Assembly: GCF_029690045.1 (NCBI RefSeq)
Contig: NZ_CP121464.1
Span: 2,108,001 to 2,172,000 of the forward strand
DNA from: Janthinobacterium rivuli
GTDB taxonomy: Bacteria > Pseudomonadota > Gammaproteobacteria > Burkholderiales > Burkholderiaceae_D
Direction: 5' to 3'
DNA: 64,000 nucleotides
In this document: positions 1 through 6,709 of the stretch, piece after piece
How the letters are laid out: every line of letters starts with the position of its first letter
Position numbering within the stretch: position 1 is the stretch's first letter
Notes under the pieces: generated by a model
Told to the model about the DNA's origin: nothing
Seen by the model: the letters and a program-made list of their open reading frames with translations, nothing else
Database searches by the model: none
Program-made: the position numbers and the translations under genes

Positions 1-100
1 GAGTTTCGATTTCCTTTACCTCGTCAGGAGCCAAACGAACGCCAAGCGGCTGGGAGGTGACGCCTTTGGTAATGCGTCCGACTTTTGACAAGTTTTTCAT
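1..100 (-). CDS. Small protein divergent from the repressor, cut by the window start
   Basis: An ATG at 98-100 on the minus strand opens a frame that runs out of the window after 33 codons. The visible part begins MKNLSKVGRI and continues through a PLGVRLAPDEV stretch, a style seen in small basic DNA-binding or accessory proteins, but it is too short to assign to a family. It lies head to head with the XRE repressor across about 80 bp, which is where a Cox/Cro-type early gene sits in P2-like phages. That role is inferred from position only. No strong ribosome binding site is visible before the ATG. Confidence 0.45.
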   Translation of the reverse strand, partial: MKNLSKVGRITKGVTSQPLGVRLAPDEVKEIET

Positions 101-182
101 AATGTTATGATGTGTAATCGCTACGGTATGGCGTAACTATAGCTCTCAAATGAGAGCATTGTAAAGAAAAATTTGAGCACAA
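101..182. promoter_or_regulatory. Divergent lysogeny-switch promoter/operator region
   Basis: This AT-rich gap separates the divergent small gene and the XRE repressor. It holds a perfect inverted repeat GCTCTC-AAAT-GAGAGC at 142-157 and a second, ATTTG-AGCA-CAAAT, at 171-184, which touches the repressor start codon. Such paired dyads are what autoregulated phage repressors bind. The sites are seen directly; repressor binding is inferred. Confidence 0.5.
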
Positions 183-644
183 ATGAGATCAATTGGTGAA
201 ATACTAAAAGAGGAACGCCAACGGCTGGGCATGAATCAGGATGATTTTGCTGCAGTGGGTGGACTAAAGCGGCGTGCCCAGACGCTCTATGAACAGAACG
301 AGCGGGCGCCAGACGCTCTTTACTTGCGGGCGCTGGCAGCAATAGGGGTTGATGTAAATTACATACTGACAGGCGAAAAGATGCTTTCCGCTCTGACCTT
401 GGAAGAAAAAGAATTGCTTACGGGCTATCGTGGTTTGGATAGTCGTGGAAAAGCGGGAGTGTTGGGGATGATTGGCGGAATGGCCTCAGCCCAGAGCGGG
501 GCGGCGCCGAGTGGGAGCGTTTCGAACGAGCCGTCGAAGTACGCAATCAATCCTGTGTTCCACGGTGATGTTGGGCAGACGATTTACGGAGATGTGACAT
601 CTCCGAATACAGTCAATATGCCAAAGAAAGACAAAAAGAAGTAA
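183..644 (+). CDS. XRE-family phage repressor with C-terminal GDVGQ motif
   Basis: This 153-aa protein has an N-terminal helix-turn-helix of the XRE/Cro-CI type (about residues 5-65) of the short-repressor style common in P2-like prophages. It probably holds lysogeny by binding the dyads just upstream. After a Gly/Ala/Ser linker, the tail carries GDVGQTIYGDV (residues 128-138) and ends in a lysine cluster. The same motif opens the product starting at 1497, two genes downstream. There is no clear Shine-Dalgarno before ATG 183, and one dyad overlaps the start. There is no RecA-type LexA/S24 peptidase domain, so SOS cleavage is not expected. Confidence 0.75.
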   Translation: MRSIGEILKEERQRLGMNQDDFAAVGGLKRRAQTLYEQNERAPDALYLRALAAIGVDVNYILTGEKMLSALTLEEKELLTGYRGLDSRGKAGVLGMIGGMASAQSGAAPSGSVSNEPSKYAINPVFHGDVGQTIYGDVTSPNTVNMPKKDKKK

Positions 645-647
645 CTT

Positions 648-1466
648 ATGAGATTGTGGTTTCAATGCTTTTTTTCCCTGGCGCTGCTCAGCCCTGCATC
701 AATCGTTCTCGCTGATGTTGCTACCTGCAACAGATCAAAATGCGAAGGGGGAACGGCACTTGTCTATTCACCAGCTGATGAACCTGCAATAGCATGTGAC
801 GATCTCAATGTGTGCTCATACGTCAGCTTTTATTTGCTTGTCGATTCTATGGTCAAGGCTGGCGAAGCAAACGAGAACGACCCACAGGATATGCTGGTAC
901 TGGAGCGAAAAATGCAGCGAGCAGGGCTTGCAAGCTTTCAAGATGCTGCAAATAGCTATCGTTGGGCAACGCATCGGCAGCGAGTGAAAATCAGTACCAT
1001 GAATTTTAAGGAGGAATTGGCATATGTAGAGCCAATTCAAGGCGGAAACGGGTATTGGATCGGCTTTGAAAGCTTGACCCCCGTTGCGCGGACCGCCAAA
1101 GACTATCCTTTTTCTGGAAAAGTGACACCGGGATCCGTAATTGTGGCATCGCTAGTCAATGCGGGCACTGGAGTTTACGGAGTTAGGTCCATAGAACGCG
1201 AAATTAATGCAGTACTACCGCAAAGTTTCGACGAACGTATATCGTTTTCGCTCGACGGACATACGTCAGGAGGCGGACAAATTTTTATTTGTTCCTCCAA
1301 GAAATTTTGCGACTCGATCCACGGCTATTTTACATTGCTGACTTCTTTAGCCGGCCCATACTTATTTCGATCAAAGGATGGAAAGATCGTTGCTCAACTT
1401 AATAGCAGTTTGCCACCTGAAGCGGCCCTTTTTTTTGAGTCTGCGATGTTGCGAATTGGGCAATAA
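648..1466 (+). CDS. Exported protein of unknown function, lysogenic-cargo candidate
   Basis: I do not recognise this 272-aa protein. It opens with a signal peptide (basic start, hydrophobic core to about residue 20, probable cleavage after VLA) followed by a Cys-rich N-terminal part (CNRSKCEGG, then two more Cys near residues 50-56) and a second Cys pair near 215-220, suggesting periplasmic disulfides. It starts 3 bp after the repressor stop and is probably co-transcribed with it, hence expressed in the lysogen. A surface or superinfection-exclusion role is possible but unproven. Base composition is more AT-rich than the virion genes. Confidence 0.6.
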   Translation: MRLWFQCFFSLALLSPASIVLADVATCNRSKCEGGTALVYSPADEPAIACDDLNVCSYVSFYLLVDSMVKAGEANENDPQDMLVLERKMQRAGLASFQDAANSYRWATHRQRVKISTMNFKEELAYVEPIQGGNGYWIGFESLTPVARTAKDYPFSGKVTPGSVIVASLVNAGTGVYGVRSIEREINAVLPQSFDERISFSLDGHTSGGGQIFICSSKKFCDSIHGYFTLLTSLAGPYLFRSKDGKIVAQLNSSLPPEAALFFESAMLRIGQ

Positions 1467-1496
1467 ATTAAATGGTGAATTAAGGATGTAGTTTGA

Positions 1497-2186
1497 ATGT
1501 CAAGTAAGAACGAATTTTCTGGTGATGTAGGTCAGGCTATTTTTGGTAATTTGAATGAATCGCCAAGGTTGAGCAACGTAGTGACGCTTCATGTGGGCGA
1601 GAAGGAAAAGCCCGCCAATCTGATTACCCCGTATCAGCGTACAAGCATCAAGTTGCTTGTAGATGAGCTTGCCATGTTAAGTGGCGACGAAGACATGAAG
1701 ATTTATCGGGGACTCATCACCGATTATGGACTGCATCGATTTAAGGAATTGCCGCGAAGCAAATACCGAGAAGTCAAAGCGACTTTAGAGCAGCGGATTG
1801 ATCAGGCAAGTAACCCGCCAGCAGCACCATCGGTTGCACCCCCAAGTGCCAAAAATGCCCCGGAGGCACCCCATCATCCCTACACTTTGTTACCTTGCCT
1901 GGCGTGCGTCGAAAAGTCTTTAAGTTTTTCACGTCTACAGCTCACGGCACGCATTCAACTTGGCGCATTGATTACGTGCTTGGCGGTTTGTGGTTGGTTA
2001 CTCTACAAAATGCAGGTGGCACCTGCAGTGCACGGCTCTCGTTCGGCAGTAGACGGCAAGTGCTATATCGCGGGCAAGGCTTACTCGGTGGGACATATTG
2101 AACGGTCGCGTGGCAGGGCAGTGGAATGCGTCGGGCCTATTGGTGATATGCCAGCGGTGTGGCTTGACGTCAATCGGAGTCATTAG
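1497..2186 (+). CDS. Membrane-anchored protein with N-terminal GDVGQ motif
   Basis: The 229-aa protein begins with GDVGQAIFGNL at residues 9-19, nearly the same as the C-terminal motif of the repressor two genes upstream. A helical domain follows (about 40-105, with LITPYQRTSIKLLVDEL and a DYGLHRFKEL segment), faintly like C-terminal domains of phage ORF6C/antirepressor proteins. Then come a Pro/Ala linker, one membrane span near 155-172 (LGALITCLAVCGWLLYKM) and a roughly 55-aa Cys-containing tail. The likely topology is a cytoplasmic N-terminus with a short periplasmic tail. Function is unknown; the shared motif hints at interaction with the repressor. Confidence 0.55.
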   Translation: MSSKNEFSGDVGQAIFGNLNESPRLSNVVTLHVGEKEKPANLITPYQRTSIKLLVDELAMLSGDEDMKIYRGLITDYGLHRFKELPRSKYREVKATLEQRIDQASNPPAAPSVAPPSAKNAPEAPHHPYTLLPCLACVEKSLSFSRLQLTARIQLGALITCLAVCGWLLYKMQVAPAVHGSRSAVDGKCYIAGKAYSVGHIERSRGRAVECVGPIGDMPAVWLDVNRSH

Positions 2187-2240
2187 ATCATGAATGCACA
2201 ATAGCTCGATATTTTTTTAAAAATTCAAAGAAAGCCCAAA

Positions 2241-3494
2241 ATGCCATTGATTTGTTATAAATGTATCGATGATGTTGGACTAAAGAAAATAATTGAAAAG
2301 GTGGGTAATGTTGGACATTGCTCTATCTGCGAAGGTGTGAAAAGAGTGGCAGTTGAAGCTAGGGAGCTTGGAAAAATAATAGAACCTACACTCAGGAAAC
2401 TCTACTCTATAGGAGAGGAACAGCCAAGGTACTCTCTTGAAGCGGATGGAGTGTATTACCAACAGCAGGGAGAGTACCTAGAGGAAATTATTGAGTCGAT
2501 TTTGGAGCAAGAGCTTGACTGTGTAGACGAGATTGCCTCAGGCGTAATTGAAGCAGACAACTATTGGCCTCAAGACGGGGAGTACGGATTCTGGGACGAT
2601 ACCAGTTGTTATGAAAGAAACCTATACCATGGCCAAGGGACGGGTTTCTCTTGGGAAGCTACTTTAGCTGAGCTAAAGCATAGTCGGCGTTTTTTTAGTC
2701 CATCAGCGCAGACGCTTTTTACTGAATTATTTGCAGGGCTAGACACCTTGAGAGTGTTGAAGGGAAGAAAATCTGAACCGGTAGTGACGACATTGCCCGA
2801 GGGTTCGCTGCTTTATCGAGCAAGAAGCTGTCGTATAGAGAGTGAAGCTAAAACGATCTGGGAAAACCCTTTAGCTTTCGTCGGACCGCCGCCATTAGAT
2901 AAAGCGCGCGCAGGGAGAATGAATGCAGAAGGTGTTGTTGTACTTTATTGTGCCAAAGATATTGAAACATGTTTGGCCGAGATGCGCCCTGCACTGGGCG
3001 GAACACTTGCATTAATAACTTTGAAAACTAGAGAGCCTCTTCGTATTTTGGACTTTTCATTGCTTGAAAAGCGCTTTGTTGGTGGGCCTGGGAGCGTTTT
3101 TGAACCGAACTATTTTGAAGAATTAGAGCGTAGACAATTCTTGAAGCGTCTACATCATTTAATCTCGCAACCGATAGTGCCTGGTCATGAAGCTGATTAT
3201 TTGATTACGCAGACCATGGCCGAGTATCTTGCTCATGTTCATGATGTACAAATTGATGGAATATCGTTTTCATCGGCACAGCGCGCATCAGGTGTGAACG
3301 TAGTACTTTTCCCATCGAGAGACTTACTCACTGACAGAGTGCAGGATAAGTTCGGAGTTGAGTATGTCGAGGGCAGTATTAAAGGCTTCAAAACGGAGAG
3401 TATCCGATATCGTCATTCGGAAGTTGATGTGGAGAAAAGAGTTGACGGATCATTTTCTCTGGCTTCAAAATACGATCCTGATCTGGATTTTTAG
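2241..3494 (+). CDS. HEPN/RES N-terminal domain plus RES-domain NAD-consuming toxin
   Basis: The 417-aa protein starts with a zinc-knuckle-like CYKC...CSIC (residues 5-8 and 27-30) and a helical region up to about 175, matching the layout of the HEPN/RES N-terminal domain. A RES domain follows from about 185 to 365. The signature residues are visible: Arg in LYRAR (191-195), Glu247 in LAEMRP, and Ser in the GISFSS segment (340-345). RES proteins degrade NAD+ and are usually toxins paired with Xre/MbcA-type antitoxins. No antitoxin is adjacent, so an infection-triggered (abortive) role is plausible. The gene is AT-rich and follows the repressor operon by 54 bp. Confidence 0.72.
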   Translation: MPLICYKCIDDVGLKKIIEKVGNVGHCSICEGVKRVAVEARELGKIIEPTLRKLYSIGEEQPRYSLEADGVYYQQQGEYLEEIIESILEQELDCVDEIASGVIEADNYWPQDGEYGFWDDTSCYERNLYHGQGTGFSWEATLAELKHSRRFFSPSAQTLFTELFAGLDTLRVLKGRKSEPVVTTLPEGSLLYRARSCRIESEAKTIWENPLAFVGPPPLDKARAGRMNAEGVVVLYCAKDIETCLAEMRPALGGTLALITLKTREPLRILDFSLLEKRFVGGPGSVFEPNYFEELERRQFLKRLHHLISQPIVPGHEADYLITQTMAEYLAHVHDVQIDGISFSSAQRASGVNVVLFPSRDLLTDRVQDKFGVEYVEGSIKGFKTESIRYRHSEVDVEKRVDGSFSLASKYDPDLDF

Positions 3495-3540
3495 TGATGG
3501 CTAATAATTTTATAGAAATTATTGGCCCTCGATTCTCTTT

Positions 3541-3800
3541 CTAATAGATGGCCGAATCTGCGTTCTCTTTGATGATTTCTCGCACTTCCTTGATATGCTC
3601 CCAAGCCATTTTTGCCGCCCGCTTGGCACCGTGCTTGCTCTTATAAAGATGCTCCAGCGTCTTGAGCGTGCCTGCGGCGCCGGCTTGCTCCTGCCCTGCC
3701 TTTTTCTTCTTCGCCGCCACGTCCTTCCACTTGGCCACTACCCCGGTAATGCCGTCGTCCGGGTCTTTCTCCGCCTCGCGCTCGGCCTCAAACGCTCTTG
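3541..3800 (-). pseudogene. Orphan 3' fragment of a second phage tail gene D
   Basis: On the minus strand this piece encodes a near copy of the D protein C-terminus: EAEREAEKDPDDGITGVV, then AKWKDVAAKKKKAG and a divergent tail ending ENADSAIY, with stop at 3541-3543. The intact D gene ends about 1.3 kb away at 4818 and carries the matching EKDPDEGITGVV/KWKDVAAKKKK segment. Homology stops near 3795, and reading further upstream meets a stop near 3810, so this is a fragment without its own start. A GTG at 3738 could give 65 aa, but translation is doubtful. It probably marks a recombination junction with a relative of this phage. Confidence 0.75.
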
Positions 3801-3835
3801 TGCGGCTGGCGCAGAGCTAGTAGCTTGACTGTAAT

Positions 3836-4534
3836 TTATTGGCAACTTAGTAAGCTATTGTCATAGGTGAAAAAAGTAACCGTTCGATATCCAACAGCAT
3901 AGGCACCGTCTCCGGTCTGGCGCAATTTGCCGTAAGTAGACAATCGCTTCAAACGTTCTGCTTTAGTGAGGTTCGGAGCGCAATGATCGGGGCCGGCCTC
4001 TGAGGAAGTCTCCGTCTGCGCCTCAGCCGCCGGTAACTCGGTGTTCAAATTCCACTGAACGTCCAATTTTGAAAAGGACGCGTACGTTGCCACATTCATA
4101 TACTCGTCGGCCTCAAAACTCAATCCAACGGCTTTTCCTGTGGAATCAACGATCCTACTCATGCTGCTGAGCGGGATCGATTTCGAGAAGATTTTGAACC
4201 CATCCTTGTCCACGAAATTCAAAAAGAACCCTTTGCTCTCGTCTTGGCGTGCCGCAATGAGTTGGTATTTCATATATGGAGGCAGCGAGTCTGTGGTAAC
4301 AATCATGTGGAGGCGCCCGTCCACCATTTTCGTACGGGCATCCAATGAAAATTGAAGAATGGAATTTAGATCGGAAGTCCAATTTTTAGCAGTCTCGTAT
4401 TCTTTTGCTTGTGTCTTTTGCCAATAGTAATAACCAGCAGTCCCTAATCCTAAAATTACTGCCAGCGCAAAAAAGGAAAGAAACAGCGCAGTTGCCAAAC
4501 GCATTGTTGACTTCAAATACGCAATTATCTTCAT
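3836..4534 (-). CDS. Single-span membrane protein of unknown function (cargo between two D copies)
   Basis: I do not recognise this 232-aa protein. ATG 4534 is chosen because AGGA lies about 8 bp upstream. The N-terminus has one strong hydrophobic segment (about residues 12-38) that could be a signal anchor; the rest is soluble with no obvious repeats and ends with a single Cys near the C-terminus. The gene is AT-richer than the late genes and sits exactly between the intact D gene and the orphan D 3' fragment, so it looks like an acquired cassette. An exported or membrane role in lysogenic conversion is inferred only. Confidence 0.55.
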   Translation of the reverse strand: MKIIAYLKSTMRLATALFLSFFALAVILGLGTAGYYYWQKTQAKEYETAKNWTSDLNSILQFSLDARTKMVDGRLHMIVTTDSLPPYMKYQLIAARQDESKGFFLNFVDKDGFKIFSKSIPLSSMSRIVDSTGKAVGLSFEADEYMNVATYASFSKLDVQWNLNTELPAAEAQTETSSEAGPDHCAPNLTKAERLKRLSTYGKLRQTGDGAYAVGYRTVTFFTYDNSLLSCQ

Positions 4535-4817
4535 AGGTAGTTCCTGCAAGTAGAGAGGGATCAACCTCGTATTCTAAATTGAGTTTGGCTCCGAACGTCA
4601 ATCTATTATAGATAAAGCAGTATTTTGCGCACGCGCTTCATGTAACACACACGACGTTGACCGGGCGCGCTTGCGAACGATTCTGACCATACCATTGTCA
4701 ACCCGGTCAGGAGTGCACGGATTACCTGCTTGAATTACACAATTGCCCTTACGCCTAGCGGGCGGACCGCTGCTATGGGGCGAAAGCAGTCGTTGAGCTG
4801 AAGTGGAGGGCACAGGT
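4535..4817. other. Intergenic gap beyond tail gene D
   Basis: There are 283 bases without a convincing gene. On the minus strand a TTGACA hexamer occurs near 4690-4695, followed by only a weak -10, and could help drive the 3836-4534 gene. No ogr-like zinc-finger gene is present here, although P2 has ogr directly after D. No clear terminator is seen. Confidence 0.35.
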
Positions 4818-6089
4818 TTATGCCGCTTCTGCGCCTGCTACCGTCTGCGTAGATTCCCAGGGTTCCTCGCTGTTCTCGCGGATGATGTCCCGGACTTCCT
4901 CAATGCGCTTCCACGCATGCAGCGCCGCCCTTTTTGCGGCCTGCTTGCTCTTGTAGGTGTGCTCCAGCGTCTTGAGCGTACCCGAGGCTCCGGCTTGTTC
5001 CTGTCCCGCCTTTTTCTTCTTCGCTGCCACGTCCTTCCACTTGGCCACCACGCCCGTGATGCCCTCATCCGGGTCTTTCTCGTCCTCGCGTTCTGCCTCG
5101 ACCGCTTCCGTCTTCGTTTCAAATTCCACGCGCGTGGTAAAGCCGTTGCCGCCCAGGCTGTGCGTGACCTTGACCGATAGCCATTCGGTGGCATCGATCT
5201 CGGGCTTGAAGCCTGTCACGGTGACGGGCGATTGCGGGAACACGGCCGGGTTGCCCAGGGCCAGGCTCATTTCAAAGGTGGCCAGGCCGCGCAGGATGCG
5301 CTGCCATTCGGCCACGGCCGCCGCGCGCGCGTCGGTTTCGTTGGCAAAGGTGGTGCGCAGGCGCTTGCTGTTGCCGGGCACGCCGGCCACGACGCTACGG
5401 CGGCGCGCGTAGCGTTCGTCATGCCAGAAGGCGCGCACGCCCGTGTAGGCGTCGCTTTCGGCGCTGTGGTAGCGGTGGCCGTCGCCCAGGGCGCGCGTGA
5501 TGGGAATCACGGGCAGCGCCTTGCCGCTGGCCGTGCGGCTCTGGTTGATGGGGATGAAGAGCAAGATGTCATTCTTGACGGTGGCCACCGCGTCGTATTT
5601 CCTGCCCAGCCGGCGCAAGAAGGCCGCATCGCTTTCATGGGTCTGGTCGATGTGCTCGATGGCGATATCGCGCAGACGCACCGACACGCCCGACGCCAGC
5701 TCGTTGCGAAAGGCAATCGCCTCGATGATGGCGCCGAGGGTGGTCTTGTGGAAGCTGTGTTCCTGCTGCTGTTTAAACGTGTCGATCAGGTTGGCCGACC
5801 TGGCGCGCAGGGTGATGGTGTCGGGCGCGCCGCTGTGCTCCACCTCGTCGACTGTGAACTTGCCCATGTCCACCAGGCCGGACGCTTGCCAGCCTAGCGC
5901 CAGGGCGATCTGCGCGCCGCGTGGCGGCATGGCCAGCTTGCCGTCGCTGTCATCCAAGGAAATGTCGAGTTGGTCGCTCTCGTCGCCACGGCACAGGGTC
6001 AAGGTCAGATTGATCAGCCGCGGCGAGACGATGGCCGTCAAATCCTTGTCCTCGATGCTGACCCTGAAGGCGGGGATATGCTCGCTCAT
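4818..6089 (-). CDS. D: Phage late control / tail protein D
   Basis: The 423-aa protein matches the P2 gpD family (387 aa in P2), a baseplate-hub-like tail protein at the tail end of the tube that is related to phage hub proteins. The start is ATG 6089, overlapping the U stop in ATGA. The body includes the family-like stretch DAAFLRRLGRKYDA near residue 165. The C-terminal 70 residues are a lysine/alanine-rich extension (KWKDVAAKKKKAG), which is what the orphan fragment at 3541-3800 duplicates. D is the last gene of the tail operon, so it closes the late region. Confidence 0.9.
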   Translation of the reverse strand: MSEHIPAFRVSIEDKDLTAIVSPRLINLTLTLCRGDESDQLDISLDDSDGKLAMPPRGAQIALALGWQASGLVDMGKFTVDEVEHSGAPDTITLRARSANLIDTFKQQQEHSFHKTTLGAIIEAIAFRNELASGVSVRLRDIAIEHIDQTHESDAAFLRRLGRKYDAVATVKNDILLFIPINQSRTASGKALPVIPITRALGDGHRYHSAESDAYTGVRAFWHDERYARRRSVVAGVPGNSKRLRTTFANETDARAAAVAEWQRILRGLATFEMSLALGNPAVFPQSPVTVTGFKPEIDATEWLSVKVTHSLGGNGFTTRVEFETKTEAVEAEREDEKDPDEGITGVVAKWKDVAAKKKKAGQEQAGASGTLKTLEHTYKSKQAAKRAALHAWKRIEEVRDIIRENSEEPWESTQTVAGAEAA

Positions 6090-6694
6090 TTGAACTTGTC
6101 CGCCGCGCTGCCGATGGCGCCGCTGATGCCGGCGCCGATCTTGTCTTTTATTTCGCTGACCACGCCGCCGTATTTCGACGTGATGCCACCGACCACATTG
6201 CCGACCACGCTGCCCACGGCATTCCTGGCTGCGCCCGCGATGCTGCTGGTCATGCCGTCGATACTGAGCATGTTTTTCAGGTCGCCGATGTCGCCCAGGC
6301 CGACCATGGCCAGCACGCCATCGTCGTCGCGCTTGAGTGCAATCGAGAACTCGACGCGGCGCGCGCCGCCGCTGCCGTCCAGGATGGTGCGCCCCTCGGT
6401 CATGCTGGTGATGCGGTACGAGCCGAGAATGCGGCCCGTGCCCTGGATCAGAATCCACGATTTACCTGTGTCGGCCATCATGCGTAGCGCATCGAGCGAG
6501 TACAGGGAGCCGGTCAATTCCGGCGCCACCCAGCCCGACAAGGTGATGGTGTCGTCGCCGGGCCCCACGTACTGGTGCGCGTCGCGCAGGCCCACGCGCG
6601 CCGTGCTGGCGTGCTTCCATTCCGTTTGCCGCTGCAGCTCGTGATAGGCCAAGGTCGGCAGGCTGAACACGAACATTCCTAAAATCATCATCAT
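6086..6694 (-). CDS. U: Phage tail protein U
   Basis: The 202-aa product corresponds to P2 gpU (159 aa), a tail terminator/assembly protein needed for tail completion. The opening MMMILGMFVF matches the MMLALGMFVF start known for P2 U, which supports ATG 6694 over the next two in-frame ATGs. The first 130 residues hold the conserved domain. The extra Gly/Ala/Val-rich C-terminus (from about 135) is longer than in P2. U lies between tape measure T (15 bp gap) and D (4-bp overlap). Confidence 0.9.
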   Translation of the reverse strand: MMMILGMFVFSLPTLAYHELQRQTEWKHASTARVGLRDAHQYVGPGDDTITLSGWVAPELTGSLYSLDALRMMADTGKSWILIQGTGRILGSYRITSMTEGRTILDGSGGARRVEFSIALKRDDDGVLAMVGLGDIGDLKNMLSIDGMTSSIAGAARNAVGSVVGNVVGGITSKYGGVVSEIKDKIGAGISGAIGSAADKFK

Positions 6695-6709
6695 GGTGGA
6701 GTTTCTTTC

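Noticed and set aside
183..3494. Classical Xre-RES toxin-antitoxin pair
   Set aside because: Two genes separate the XRE gene from the RES gene, and the XRE gene sits as a phage repressor with a divergent partner, so it is not a standard pair.
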